DNA of 64,000 bases from Nissolia schottii (lineage: Eukaryota > Streptophyta > Magnoliopsida > Fabales > Fabaceae). This document shows, one piece after another, positions 13,036 through 26,098 of this stretch. Location: contig QANU01033994.1 of assembly GCA_003254905.1 (NCBI GenBank), positions 5,957 through 69,956 of the forward strand, written 5' to 3'. A program made the translations under genes and the position numbers. Numbering within the stretch: position 1 is the first letter of the stretch; every line of letters begins with the position of its first letter. The notes beneath the pieces were generated by a model. It was not told the DNA's origin. It ran no database searches and saw only the letters and a program-made list of their open reading frames with translations.

Positions 13036-15523
13036 TTAGGGGTTCGTTTCAGAAGACCATAGCTGCAGGCCAGACAATTGTCCCATAAATTTTGTAATGG
13101 TCTCATTAGCCTTTTGTGGTTCAGCCCTTTCTTCTCTTTTCTTCTTCTCCCTGAAGCAAAAAAAATATCATAGAATCAAGATCTTGCTGTGGAAAACCAA
13201 CACACTTTAAATCTTTCACACCTCTTAGAGCAAGAATGCAGTTTCAGGAGTCGACAGACTTCGACTGTCAGAAGCAAAATGACTTGAGTTTAACAGGTTT
13301 ACTTCCAAAACAATTTGAGACTAATACTCAGTTTGGTACCAGAAAGATTTGCACTCCCGTGTTTTTGTTGCATCTCTTTCTTAGAAGTTAAAACTAAAGA
13401 ACTGACATTGAAAACTTAAATAGGTAACCTATAACCACCTCAAGTTTAAAATAGCAGTTACTACCAATGTTCTTAGTAATCTGCTTATAAATCTGCCATG
13501 TTGTTTATGAAAAGGAGATTTAGAATAGAATTTAGGGGCCAAAGAAATCAATATTTAGTAGATTTGCATCTACCTTTTACATTCATAAAAGTAAATCACA
13601 AATGAAAAGCCACGAGAACATAGAAGAGGAGCAGGAACAGCTTCGAAAGATTTGATGTTTACCTGTCAACATATTCCTTTAGCAGCTCTTTAGCTTGAAC
13701 CAACTTGGAAAGTAGGTTGCGATACACATCCAAGTCCCGATCAACACTTCTTTTGTTGATGTTTAAAGCCACACAAAGCTGTTGGATTGACCACAAAGAT
13801 TAGTTGATGACAAATTCCAATAAAATTTCTTAAGATATATGAAATAGATATTTCACAATAATGATATTGAGAACAATTCTTGGACGAAGACAGATCAGAT
13901 CAAAGCCATTTAATCGCTTCACAATATGTTGGAATTTCTTGGTTTGTAATTTTCTAGAACTTTCGAAATAAGAACTAGATTTGGTAGGCTTGACTTCTAA
14001 TTGTAAAAGCAAATACAATGCAACACAATGAGTATTTGAATAAATTAAAATCATAAGCCACACAATGAATTGGGTAACCTTTTCCAAAATAGTTGGTTCT
14101 GTTGCATTTGTCAGCTCAAGCAGACGAAAGAGGCCTACTGCGAAGAAGCGGCTATAACTGAAATCCCCTTTTCCTCCTGCTCTTTCTGCAATGTCTTTTA
14201 AAATCCCCTCAACTTCTCCTTCTTTGGATGAAAACTCAGCCAGGGAAGTTGGGTTTTGAGCCCTAGCCCACTCTTCCAACTTTTTTGCATCTATTCTGCA
14301 GAGGTAAGATAAAAAAGGTTCTCAGTTGATTTATTCAAACCCACTAGATTCAACAAAAATGATACAGATAATGCTGCTTCTGCTTTTGCCTAAAGACCTT
14401 CCATCAGATACAACCAAGTATTAATCTGGCCACAAGAAAAATAGTTCCCTCCACTATTTATTAATATGCAGCTTCTTCCTGATTATGAAATTATGCTTAG
14501 GAGTTGTGGAATGCTCTCAAGCACACGGCCACCAGATTCTCCGGTGGCTTGCAGCCATTAGTTTTCAATCATTGAGACAAGGATTAGAGTGGGAACCACA
14601 AAAGGAAATAAATAACAATAAAAGAAAGCCCAAAATACTCAACCTTCTAACCTGTATTGTTCTGGATCTTCCTTCAATGCCTTTATGTATGCTTGGAAGA
14701 TGGCGTCTCGGTCGTCGTCGCTAGGATACCCTTCCATGAGCCGATCATACACAGTGACAAAACCAAGAGCAAATACAGCATCATAGCGGTATGATCTCTT
14801 GTATCTCATCAAATGTTGCTGGACAATGAGCTCCTGCAGCACCGTGTTGTAGATACTAGGGATCGGTCGATTATATGCCTTGAGGAAATTTAACTTTGTC
14901 TCGGAAACAGTGGGGGGATCTGCACACCAAGCATGCAGACAACAAACCCAAATCACCTTGTCGGTACCATGAGTTGAAGGAAGGATGAAAGAACCTAATG
15001 TAGAACTCTTCATTCCATTTCAATACATAAGGTAATCCAAGCCTATTTTCCCAGAAACTAAAAAAGACTCCAAAATTGTACATGTCAATCTGATCGGCTA
15101 AATGATTCATCACATCAGGCATTCATATCTTTCCCTTCCCATTTTAAACTCCGTTTCATGTAGATTATGTTATTTTCTTCCCTTTTCAAAACAATTTTGT
15201 TTTATCCTACCTACATGCAAAGGCATAAGAAAGCTCAAGACTTGAAAATAAAATAAAAAAATTAAAAACAAAACCCGTTTCCCTTTCCCCTCACTTGATC
15301 GATCACCTGTCGCAGAAGACACGCATTGAACAACCATTCCGGATGCAGAAGAATTAGGAGCTCGAACAGCCCCATAATGGTACGAGGAATTGGTCCGAAT
15401 CCCAAAGACTTCATTGCTGGAAGCCAAGAAACGAGTGGTGGAGGACAGAGTAGCAGTTGCTTTTCTTTCACAGCACTGATGAGTGAGTGCTGCCGAGAAA
15501 GACAGAGAAGTGAGAGCCGCCAT
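13036..15523 (-). CDS. THF1: THYLAKOID FORMATION 1 / PSB29 (chloroplast), 5 exons
   Basis: THF1/PSB29 is a chloroplast protein required for normal thylakoid formation, photosystem II turnover and FtsH protease accumulation. On the minus strand the exons read 15307-15523, 14652-14919, 14079-14295, 13663-13778 and 13036-13150. All have GT-AG junctions and stay in frame, giving 310 aa. Residues 1 to about 70 are Ser/Ala/Thr-rich with basic residues, a typical transit peptide (MAALTSLSFSAALTHQ). The mature part begins near DPPTVSETKLNFLKAYNRPI and continues with LQELIVQQHLMRYKRSYRYD, FALGFVTVYDRLMEGYPSDD and GDFSYSRFFAVGLFRLLEL. The C-terminal 60 residues are a charged coiled coil (DLDVYRNLLSKLVQAKELL, REKKKREERAEPQK). 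The start is the first ATG preceding the transit peptide; an in-frame ATG further upstream (15563) is less likely. Probably functional. Confidence 0.95.
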
Positions 15524-16499
15524 CGTTGGATGGAAAATTGTAAATGGAAATGCCACACACAACACAGAGAGAGAGAGAGAGGGAGGGAGTTCAGAAAGTG
15601 CCCGCCATGGGAGGACAAGATTCAGAGGAGGAGATTCTCATTTTGCTTTTTCTAAGGTTTGTTGTGCATTGCAAACCAAAGAAGCTTATCCAAACTGTGA
15701 AGTCTCAAACTGAAACTGAAACCTTTTTTGTCATCTTATGAAGGAGTCGCTGATATAATGACGCGTTGAAATTTTGGACCGCGACGATGGTTCTCTAAGC
15801 TAAATAATTTCCATATATACACCTGAAAAATATTCATAACTTTTTTCGTAGCATATGAAGTGAGATTAAGTAACATAATTCACAATTGTATACCATGTCA
15901 TTCAGGCAACCAAATAGGACAAGGTTTATGATTCTCTAATTTTTTTTAATAATTAAATTCATTATCACATAAGGCATTATTTTCTCCAAAAATTGTAACT
16001 GGAGTCACACCAAAGTCTCAGGTTAAAAGCTAAATAACAGAAACTAGTAATTTTTTCGTGTCTAGTCTTGTAAGATTTGCTGAATTTATGTTTAACGTAT
16101 AAATATTTATACAATTATGTACTGAATAGGTTGTCATAATATATAGTTTTGTAACTTCTCTCTCTCTCTCTCTCTAAACTTGTGGCTGAAAGGGAGATGA
16201 AACAGCTGGTTGATTTTGGGCCAGTCACACTCACTTACTCACACATGACATATCTTATATTGTACTAAAATTGAAGAAAATCTAAAAGAGGTATGAGAAA
16301 TTCCATCTGTAACTTGTTTTATTTGGTAGTTTCGGTGACAAATGCCTTATTACTGCCACGACTCCATATGTAATTGATCTTTTATACTACTCAGTTTTTG
16401 GAATTTGCACACTGGTTTTCCAATTCTCAGTCTCAGGGAGGCTTGTGTTACTCACCAGCAATGAGAATAAGAAGCATTTATCTGTCTAGGATCTTAATA

Positions 16500-16690
16500 T
16501 TATAGGTCTAATTTTAGTCCAAGAATATAGGACATGTTCTAATACCATTTTGACATGGTGAGTTTAACTCCATCTCAAAAATTAGCTAAGGCAGAGAGAA
16601 TTATCCAAATACTTATGAAGGCTAATGTAAATCACACATACACTTGATGCGAGACATAACATAGGAAGTCCTAGCTTCAAAGGAACTGGT
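16500..16690. repeat. Possible dispersed-repeat fragment
   Basis: The text around 'CTAATACCATTTTGACATGG' followed by 'TCAAAAATTAGCTAAGG' resembles a phrase often seen in plant dispersed repeats that contain retroelement leader sequence. No ends or coding parts are present, so the family is undetermined. Confidence 0.25.
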
Positions 16691-18129
16691 TAGATTACGT
16701 TTAATCTGTAAACTACCAAATGTCTGGTTGCATGACAATCAAACTTTGAAACAAGAAATGTGAAGTGGAGGATTGATGCTTTCCTCACAAGCAATAAACC
16801 CTATCACAACACATAAGACAATTCATTAGTGGAATGAGAACGACTCCTCTTGATTTGTAGTGGTCCTCCAATTTATGATTTTATTTTTAATGATTCATTA
16901 GAGGAATCAACTGGCAACTGTTACTGTTGATGAGTATGGTCCAGCCAAATCCCATCTATTTTATTGTTCAGCCAAACCCCATTTATTTTATTTTTGCCCT
17001 CCTGAGCCATAACGTATGTGAACTTCCAGTAAAATGGCCAAAGCCCAACAAAAGAAAAGTAAGACACATTCAAAGGCTACATGGGCCATGGCATTAATGC
17101 CCAGACGAATATTTCGTTTTTGTATTTATTTATCACTCGGTTTATTTATTGACCAAAACAAAAACAAAGGCATCAATCACAAACATAATACGATTATTTA
17201 GCCAAGGATTGGGATGGATATGGAGAAGCTTGAATTCAGATGAAGAAAAGCTTTTGTTGCATATATCTGCTTTGATATAAAATCACCAATAAGAGATTTT
17301 GGGCTTTGAATATGGTCATTTATTTATTATAAGGATAAATTTCTTTCACTATTAATTATTTAATTCACAAGACTTGAATTTAAGGTTTATTTATAATGAA
17401 ATAAGTGTCAAATCATTTAAAACAAACAAAGATAGTGTTATATGTCTAATTATGAGCATGAGTGAGTGATTGAGTGATATGATTGAATGTAGAGTGTCAC
17501 AACACAATATTTTTAAAATATATAAAGAAAATTCAGTACCAATTAGTTAATATTATTACCAATATTTAATGTATTATATAATATTTTTAACATCTATAAA
17601 TTTTACGTTACCAAAAGAAAAAGTCATTCAATGCCAATCTAAAATTCCTTTTTATGCTAACAATGCTTATCCTTTCAAGAAGGAGAGCATATAGCTTAAA
17701 GTAGTACATCGTCTAAAAAACTAACGAAACTAATGACACCAATTGACAAAAATTACTTCTGACTCACGGCGAAAACACAAAAAAGAAAAAAAAAAGAAAA
17801 AAAAAAGAGCCAATACCAGTATTATCAAAACTCCACTAATACAAGCTCCAAATCCAAGCTAACAAAGTAACAATGTTTTGTCCCATATGTAGCACCAAAA
17901 ATTACCTTCCTATCACACACCATTTGCTCAATCCTGATGTCACATACTAAAATCGAGAAAGAGGAAGACCACCCTCCTGTCCTGTGGCTTTAACAATGCA
18001 TGTTTTTATCCTTTCAAAGGGCAAGACATCCACATCAACAAGCTACCAAAAGTCGTTGGAAATTCCCAACTTTCAAATAAACTCAAAATGTTTAAAATAG
18101 CCAAATAAACAAGCTACCAAGAGTTGTTC

Positions 18130-18130
<1 letters not shown>

Positions 18131-18170
<40 letters not shown>
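18131..18170. repeat. (TA)n microsatellite
   Basis: An uninterrupted AT dinucleotide run of about 40 bases. Confidence 0.9.
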
Positions 18171-18174
<4 letters not shown>

Positions 18175-19210
18175 TGAGACATAATGCTAACGTACCATTT
18201 TTTTACTATTAAATAAAATTTTAATATACTCTACACTTCAATAAAATTTTATCAAATAATAAACAAATATAAATAAATATATTTCATATAAAATAAGAAT
18301 AAATATCGTAATGTTATTTTGTGATCTCTAAGGTCTAAGGATAGCGCAAATCTTATCCGGTCAGTATGCAGTCTACACGTAGTGTACCTCACGTGGGCAT
18401 CTATGCCTTCAGCTCCGAGATTGCTTGAGGAGAAAACGTGATTTACTGCTTTACCTATTTAACAAAATGCTTTCTATATTCAATACTTCCCACTTTATTT
18501 TGTTTATTACTATAATTTATTCTTTAATTTTTTTTAATGTGGCAACTCAATCTAGTCTATGTTTTTAACTTTAGTTCATAACTTCTTTCATGATGACAAT
18601 TCAAATAGGTTTTCTTTGTCAGAATCATAGGTTTGCTTTTTTCTTTTTTTTAAGAAAAATATTGGCACGTTATATTTAATGTGTATTTAGAAACATTATT
18701 AAATATTAATTTTAATTTAAAATATTTAAAAAGTATATAAAATTTTAAAAAATTATTGGTAGACAATGCTCATGAAATACATAGATAATAATTTCTTTTT
18801 TTTGTAAAAAAAGATGTGTATAACTAAAATTTAGTCACCAATAACTAATTGTGTTTAGTGTTTATTTTCTCTTTCCTCTACTCCACTCTCCCTACGCATC
18901 TCTCTTCTTTGTTTTTTTCTTTATTTTCCTCACTCTCCCTCCATTTTTTCTTCTTTGCAAGCTATTTTTTCCCAAATTTGAAACATGCATTAAATCCAAA
19001 AAGGACAAAAGAGATCTAACCCAAAAAAAAAAACGACATGATACCCAAAACATAGTAAAATAAAAATGACAAGGTACACCTACTAAACTACCACACTCTT
19101 CCTAAAGCCATCATGACTCAATAACACATGGCAAGTTGAGGACCAGACCTCATTAAAAAATCCATTGGAAAACCCTTAAAAGGCTTTGTAGATCTTAGAA
19201 TTTTTTGTTT

Positions 19211-20477
19211 GGGTTAATTAAGTTTTTAGTCCTTATAATATGAAAAAGCTTAGTTTTAGCCCCTTATTATAAGTTTTAGTCCTTGTAAAATGTGGAAATT
19301 TGATTTTGGTCCCTGTGGGCGATTGGTGATAGACGGTGATGACGTGTCAGTTAACGTCGCTGACGTGGCATCACACATGGACCAGCCACGTGGCAGAACC
19401 CATTTTTCCTTTGGGTCCAAACCGAACTAGTCTGACCCGACCCGGTTCAAAAAGAAAAAAAATCTCCCAAATGTTAAAACCTAATCCCCAAATCAAACCC
19501 ACTTCTTCTAAATCGAGCTCTCCTTGCCATCGCCCTCCCCCCACGGCATCGTCTTCGCCACGCCGTCGTCGCCGCCGCAATCGTCGTGTCTCTATCTCGC
19601 CTCGCATCGACGCCATCGTCTCTCTATCTCGTGTCGCGTCGCCGCGGTTGTCTCGTCTCGGCTTCTCTTTTCTCTCTCTCTCGTCGTCTCGCATCGTGTG
19701 GCTCTCTCTCGTCCGTCGTCTCTGTCGTGGTCGCTAATTCACTATTCGTAACCGTGGGTTTTGGCCAACATTAATATTTATCTCTGGTTTGGACCCATCT
19801 GCAGGGAGGAACCATCCACCATTCAATCCAAGATTTGTCAAAGAAGCCCATCGTGGACCACGTCCAAGGCGCATCACGGGATGATACTCAGCTTTGGATA
19901 CTGGAGGAAGCTACGCAGAAGACTTAGATAATGGGTCATCAGAGGGGCTGCATAGGACATTGGGTTCAGCAAAAGTAGGGGAAGACAATACATTATTTCC
20001 CCCATTTAGTCACGCAAGGGCTGCATAGGACATTGGGTCGTCCGTCGTCGGCCTTCGGACGAGAGAGAGGGACGATGGACGAGAGAGAGAAAACAGGCGA
20101 CGAAGAGAAGGTAGGCGTGGGGAAGACAATGGTGGTTTGGGGGGAAACGGAGAGGAGCATATGAGCACGACGGAGTGGATGAGTGGATAGATTTTGGGGG
20201 TGGGGTAGATTTAGGTTTTTGGTAAATGTTTTTTTTTTAAACCAAACCAGGTTGGATTTATCTTTGGGTCGGGTCATGGGTTAAAAAAATTGAACCCGGG
20301 GGGGTATGTCACGTGGCACGCCACGTCAGCGAGTTAACTACCACATCATCACCGTCCATCACTAACCTTTCACAGGGACCAAAACCAAACTTCCAAATTT
20401 TACAAGGACTAAAAATTTCACTGAGGGACTAAAACCAAACTTTCCAATATATCAAAGGCTAAAAACTTAATTAACCC
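19211..20477. mobile_element. Complete non-autonomous MULE with long TIRs and 9-bp TSD
   Basis: Both ends carry an inverted repeat of roughly 170 bp. It starts GGGTTAATTAAGTTTTTAG, includes 'TTTTAGTCCTTGTAAAAT' and 'TTTGGTCCCTGTG', and ends near the 'GCTGACGTGGC' word. The flanking 9-mers are TTTTTGTTT (19202-19210) and TTTTCGTTT (20478-20486), 8 of 9 matching, the size expected of Mutator-like elements. The interior (about 19440-20280) is GC- and CpG-rich, unlike the AT-rich surroundings. It contains a splice-acceptor-like CTGCAG|GGAGG near 19801 and open frames on both strands, but no transposase. It is best described as a non-autonomous MULE, possibly a Pack-MULE holding captured host sequence. 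Confidence 0.85.
19945..20038. repeat. 21-bp exact direct repeat inside the MULE
   Basis: The 21 bases at 19945-19965 recur exactly at 20018-20038, a 73-bp period; the core is GGGCTGCATAGGACATTGGG. This is a small internal duplication of the GC-rich cargo. Confidence 0.85.
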
Positions 20478-20900
20478 TTTTCGTTTTGTTGTATTCTTTG
20501 TTTTTTGTTATTCAAAAGTTTGTATATGTTTGTAAAAAAGTTTGTATATGTTTGTTCTAAAGTTTGTATATGTGAGCACTAAAGTTTTATTCTTCATCTT
20601 TCGTTTTCATTTTTGGTTCCGTCGTATTCTCTATTTGTGGTTGTTCAAAAGTGTGTGTATATGTGTGTAGAAAAAGTTTGTATATGCTTATTCAAAAGTT
20701 TGTGTACGTGAGCATCAAAGTTTTCTTCTCTGTCTTTGTTTTTGTTTTCATTTTCATCTTATTCTTTGTTTGTGCTTTTTCAAAAGTTTGTCTATGTGAG
20801 CACCAAAGTTTTTTTCTTTTTCATTTTCGTTTTCATTTTCATTTTCATTTTTGTCTTCTTCTTTATTTCCACTTTTTCAAAAATTTATGTATCTATTTTA
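20478..20900. repeat. Imperfect tandem repeat block
   Basis: About three and a half degenerate copies of a 75-135 bp unit. Each has a TTTTCGTTTTCATTTT-like part, a 'TATTCTTTGTTTGTG' part, then 'TTCAAAAGTTTGTATATG' and 'GTGAGCACYAAAGTTTT'. Units start near 20478, 20599, 20735 and 20822. The neighbouring MULE's duplicated target word matches the unit start, so that element landed at the edge of this array. The 106-aa frame at 20651-20971 is low-complexity repeat translation, not a gene. Confidence 0.7.
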
Positions 20901-21149
20901 TAATGTTGTGTATGATAAATAGTGAGCCCACACGCTTAAAATGTGAGTGGAAAGTGGGAGAGAAAGTATGATAGTTACTATTCACTATTTAATGTAGCAA
21001 AGCATATCCAATTTTATTTGATTTTCATATTTGAAAACATTTATGTATGTATATAGAAAAGTTTGTGTTTGCATTTATTTGTGTATAGCGTACATATAGC
21101 TATGTTGGTTTATACGTTGGATGAATTTCAATTATACACCTAGTATTAC

Positions 21150-21335
21150 TGTTTTTTAAAATATGATCATTTCTCACATGCCCATGTGGTAAATACTTTC
21201 CTCTATTAAATTCTTTTATTTTTGACAATTTTTAAAACTAAATTTATTGAATTTTGTAATCATTTCATGTTTTATATAATATTAACAAACTTTTTATTAA
21301 TCAACTCATTAAAAGAATTAACTTGTAAGGGACCA
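21150..21335. mobile_element. MITE/MULE arm related to the element at 37225-37915
   Basis: The segment from TTTCTCACATGCCCATG through 'GGTAAATACTT' to 'TAATCATTTCATGTTTTATA' and 'TTAACTTGTAAGG' is homologous to both arms of the inverted-repeat element at 37225-37915. Only one arm is seen here; the partner arm was not found nearby. Confidence 0.5.
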
Positions 21336-22020
21336 ATTGAGCTTAGAATACACCTCCATATTTGTTGCTTCCATGTCTTTTTCCAACTAGTTTCGCCTCA
21401 TTGCCGCTACCATAAGCTCCATCTTGTCATCGCCACCAATCTCGTTATGCAATCGTTCTGAATGGAAAGGCGGCAAGATGAGACTAGTAACAATGAAACA
21501 GGACAAGTGGAAACGGTAGGATGGTGCTAGTGGCAAAGGAGACATCGAAGCATCAAACATGGAGGGAGGAGACACATGAACAGGAAGCAACACTTTTTTT
21601 TTTAATTTATCCCCTCCCCCGCACCCTAAAATTATTTTTACATATGTAATTAAAGAAATAAGTTTGACCTAATTGAATTATTCAATTAAGTATTATTCAT
21701 ACCTGTGTTCTTTGAGTTATGATGTAAAAATATATAGTTGGTATATAATTTTTTTTTTACATAAAATTAACTATTATTTATTGGCCTCATCTCAAAAAGT
21801 TTTAGCTGCTCCTGCACATGAGTGAATGAAGGAGAAGAGCTTTTTAAAAAAAAAAAAATTAATGATAATAAGTAGTAACCTAAATAATATTTTAACTAGA
21901 TCGATGATGTGACATAATGATGATGCTTGACATGCTTTTAAGAAGAATGAATGACTATGATGAGCTGAACATGACGCTCTCTTTTTCTCCATACTAAAGG
22001 AGAGGATTATGATCCATAAT
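21336..22020. other. Gene-free AT-rich stretch
   Basis: There is a mildly GC-richer patch at 21360-21590 with open frames on both strands and no recognisable motif. The rest is AT-rich. No gene is supported. Confidence 0.5.
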
Positions 22021-22026
22021 TTTATA

Positions 22027-22331
22027 CTCTGTTCATTTTAGTATTATGTTAATTTAAGTTTGTTTTTTCTTATATTCTGATTTATTTGTTTATTTCAAAT
22101 ATCTAGACATTATCAATAATTTTTTATTAACAGTTCCCTTTATATTAATATCAAATTGAATAAATTGATTAAACATTAATAATAGAAAAAAGAGTGAGAT
22201 TAGTGAAAATAATTTAATTTATATAAGTAATTTTAACAAATTAGCTAACTTCATATTATTATCAAATTATTATTATTTTTTTAAATTTGTGTATGAACTT
22301 TAAATTAACAATCATACTGAAATGGAAATAG
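22027..22331. mobile_element. Stowaway-like MITE (Tc1/mariner type)
   Basis: Imperfect inverted ends match: left CTCTGTTCATTTTAGTATTA and right, on the reverse strand, CTATTTCCATTTCAGTATGA, both continuing into 'TGTTAATTTAA'. A TA dinucleotide flanks each end (22025-22026 and 22332-22333), as in Stowaway elements. Length is 305 bp, AT-rich and non-coding. Confidence 0.75.
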
Positions 22332-24759
22332 TATTTAATAACGTATTTTATTTTTCAGCTTGTGAAGTCTGGGAAAAGGTAGTAGCGGAGTTACTTTTTG
22401 CAAATGAAGAAGTTAAATATGTGATCTCAATTAAATCACAGAAAAGCAATATTACAATTGCATTAAGGCTTGTACTCTCTTACTAAACGTTGATAATATA
22501 AAACACGCGTTTTTGTTATAATTTCTCTTTTAAAAAAATGCAGTAATAATTTAATTAATTCAGAATAAGCCAACGGGGGTCGACCCGGATTAGCCAAGGC
22601 CAAGCTTTGGATATCGAGCAGACAATCTAAAAAAAAGAATAGGTAACGAAAGCACCATTTTATAACAAGCCAACTATAAGGAAAAGGTCAAAAGATAATA
22701 CCAAGATTCAGCAAGATGAAGACACTATTTTATTGTCACTATTATTATCTCGATCTTTGGTGCCGATTGCAGAATCTTGTTGTCACTGATCGCCAGTCCC
22801 ATTTTATAGTATGTGCCAAAAGAACAATTAAACGTGATAGAGGGTGGAACCTTATTTAGTCACACACAGTTAACTGTATTTATTAATTTTGTCATTGGCC
22901 TAAAATACAGGTACAGTAATTTCTTTCCAATAACTAAGATTATGGTTGCCCATCACTAGTAATCTAATGTTATGAAATCAACTCATCAAAGAAGGTCGCA
23001 GTTAATTAGTCTTCTTAATAATTTACTACTACATTCAAATATTTAAAATTCGAAACAGAAAAATTAATTGCGACAAGATATTAAGATCATATTATTATTA
23101 TTGCATACGTGCATTGTCTAAAAATGAATTTATCAAAAAAATGGTCTAAAATATGAACCGTGCTTATGAACAAAAACATGCTACTTTGTTACTCATATAC
23201 TGTTTAATCCAAGTCATAACATGTTTCCTAATAACTAAGTGGCAATTAAATTAATTTTTAGGGCAAATTAATCTAACTTTTTTTTAAGGTTCAATGAAAT
23301 TGTTTAACCGGATTTTTGGTCAATAGGACGACCGAAATCGCAGTTTTGCTTCTCAATCTCGATTTGGGAAATGGAAACAATTCCTCTTATACATTCTTAG
23401 GACTTTATCAATAGTGGAAAAGAGAGAATTAAAATGAATAGTTTTAATAATATTGCAACGGAGAAGTGCAAGTATACATAGACTGAAAATTACATAAACA
23501 TAAACTGAAAATAAATTACAAAAGTAAAAGAAAGAAGAATTAAAAGAGATTGAGAGAGGAAAGAAATAGAGAAGATTGAGAATTTAGTGGGAATGGAATG
23601 TTTAATGTTCTCCGATGTACGTTGGTGTCACGATGACGAGATTCTGTATGGAGTACTTGCCAAACGAATCCAATCCCCCTAATTCTGATCTCCCTTCTCC
23701 TATTTATAGAAAATCATATGATATACGATTACTTCATTAGAATGTGTTGCTTCAGCAAGATCCATGTGCACTTTGAATCTCATGCTTGGCTTCACACCTT
23801 ACAAGTTGAATAAAAAAAACTGCAAGTAACCATATATATTCTACACAGTTCTTTTAATGTGTAACCATCCCTATACACTTTGTAACTGTTGCTTCAATTG
23901 AGTCCTACATGTTCGACCTATAAAGAACCTTCATGTGAAAAGCTCTTCAATTCCTTTGCTCATATATAGGCAACTATCACTACTTCTTAGTCGAATGCTT
24001 TTTATCTTAAGCCAACCCTTAATAACATATATATACATATAGTCGATCAATGTACATCAATGTGTTATCAGTATAAGTTACTTTTGACGTGAATTTTCTT
24101 TGGATCGCCTATCACAATTTGTCACAATTAAGGTCATCATTAGATCACTGTTTAAACCACAAACTGAAACTTGATGACCATTTTCTTAACTTAGCAAATT
24201 TTTGGTATAACAGAAGTTAAATTGACTTTTCCTAAGCTTCAATGTATTGTCATTTCTTGTTGATAACAAATTCAAACACTATTTGTTATTAAAGTATTTT
24301 TTTATTATATCTTTCACATTTTAACGTTTAGCGTACTTCAAAATCAACTTTTGATCTTCTCTTAAGTGGCATTATAGTTCTCATCTAGTCCTCTCTTGTC
24401 CATAAAAAAAGCCTTCAAGAGGAGTTATATCATGAATTTTAATGAGTGTGAAATTATAAGAAACGTTAATTTAAAAAAAAATACTTTAATAATAAGTAAC
24501 ATATAAATTTGTTATCATTAGGTAAAATAGGTGAGTGTAAATTTTCAAACTAACTGACAAGTCTGTGTATTTTTTCTTAATATTAGAAAATGTAAATGTG
24601 CTTGACCCTAAAATATAAATAGTTTTTCTTCACAAATGTGAGACACGAACATTTAGGCAAATAAAGCAAGATAGGTTGCTAGCTCCAACCCCACTCCCCA
24701 CCCCTAAAATTTATAAGCAAGATTTTTACACTAATAACTCGTCTAGCTCTGACCCTTAT
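22332..24759. other. Gene-free stretch with unclassified repeat-like segment
   Basis: Mostly AT-rich. The part at 23380-24010 differs. It includes 'GTGTCACGATGACGAGATTC', 'GAGTACTTGCCAAACGAATC' and a 'CTATTTATAG' TATA-like word, and resembles dispersed-repeat DNA, perhaps LTR-derived. No ends or coding parts could be defined. Nothing else is recognised. Confidence 0.4.
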
Positions 24760-25402
24760 AAGTTTTATGGTTGATTATCCGGTGTGCACCTAAGAAAGAA
24801 GCATATTGAGTGTGTACCTTGTTTTAGATCGTTCAATTTAATGCACGTTCAATCTAATAGCTGTTATAGAAGGAGTTTTGTTTATTGTGTTCCTTGGTTT
24901 GGTGGACCTCTCGGGTAAATGAACTTATCAGGTTGCATATTTTGAAAATTCTTAGAAAATATAAAATGTAAATTAATTATGAAATTACATTTAAGGACAT
25001 TAAGAATTTAAGTTGAGGTACTCTGGCCTACATGTCATATAGCAAGCACAGATGGGAAATTGGATACATGAGAAATTAATGAATTTGTTGGGTTTAATAT
25101 TTATAATTTTATAATTTAGTATAAGTTAATTTTTATTTCAACTGTTAATTAATTTGCATGTATAATTTTATTTATGGGATTGTTCTAGTACCTTTGTCAT
25201 AATATAAGGTATCAACGCAGACCTCAATTATTTCAATAGTTCAAAAGGAAGCCTCATATACTAAACACGTATCTTGAATTTTGAAGGCAAAAATATATTT
25301 TTTTTCCGATTAAAACGTGATCATTGTATTTCCTTCTCTTGAAATATTCAAAAGTCATCTACCATTAAAAATTTTCGTTGAGCAATAATTTATAAATCTC
25401 AT

Positions 25403-26067
25403 TAGGAGTATTCATGGCCGGGTTCGGGTATATTTAGACTGGGCTAATTTTGAGAACCCGGACCTAACCCTAAACCCGATTGGCCCGATCATCTTTGGGT
25501 CGAGTTAAAATCTGGGTTTGGATTGGGTTAAAACGAGCCAAAATGTTTGATTCTATATTTCCTAAGAGCCTTTATTTATTATAAAATAAGACTCCTTACC
25601 GTCAGAAACCAATTTAAGAATAAAATGTACAAAATACGAGTACCTGTGGCTGCTATATATCACTATGAACAGACAAAAGACACATCACAAAATTAAAAGC
25701 ATGCAAAATAACAAAAATCAACTTCGAATTACAGTAGATTTGCAATAAAGTTAACTACAATAGATTTGCACTCATGGGATTGGATGGGATTACAAGAATC
25801 CAATTCTTTTCATTCTTGTGATTTCTCATAATGAGATGAGAAGAAAATAAAAAATACATAATAGTACAACATACGGGCCGTCGGGCCGGGCTGGGTGGCC
25901 CAAGACTAAACCCGAATCCGATATGAATTAAAATCAGATTTTTTTAAAAGTTTTTTTAAATTGGGCCCGATTAAAATCAGGTCCAATTTGGCCTGAATGC
26001 TTCGAGTCAGTTCGAGTTGGCGGGCCGGTCCGGGTTGGCGAGTCGGACCGGGTTATGAACACCCATA
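25403..26067. mobile_element. Non-autonomous hAT element nested in the MULE
   Basis: Terminal inverted repeats TAGGAGTATTCAT (left) and TATGGGTGTTCAT (right, reverse strand) match at 11 of 13 positions. An exact 8-bp duplication, AATCTCAT, flanks it at 25395-25402 and 26068-26075, the hAT target size. Sub-terminal regions are rich in CCCGG/GGGCC words in both orientations ('GGCCGGGTTCGGG', 'CGGGCCGGTCCGGG'), as common in this plant hAT group. No transposase is encoded. Confidence 0.85.
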
Positions 26068-26075
26068 AATCTCAT

Positions 26076-26098
26076 ATATATATATATATATATATATA
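26076..26098. repeat. (TA)n microsatellite
   Basis: A run of about 23 bases of alternating TA immediately next to the hAT target duplication. Confidence 0.85.

Larger units (their letters stand above)
15524..19200. other. Long gene-free stretch
   Basis: The sequence next to THF1 (15524-15800) is its 5' UTR and promoter; a CT/GA run near 15570-15590 is on the transcribed side. Beyond it I see AT-rich intergenic DNA with a (CT)n run at about 16158-16176. A retroelement-like phrase ('ATACCATTTTGACATGGTGA', about 16541-16560) and a (TA)n tract at about 18131-18170 follow. No coding region is supported. Confidence 0.6.

Noticed and set aside
19336-19774. Arg/Ser-rich frames (133, 107, 75 and 62 aa)
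   Set aside because: All derive from the CpG-rich TCTCTCGTCG-type core of the MULE, in several frames at once.
20651-20971. 106-aa Phe/Val-rich frame
   Set aside because: Translation of the degenerate tandem repeat block.
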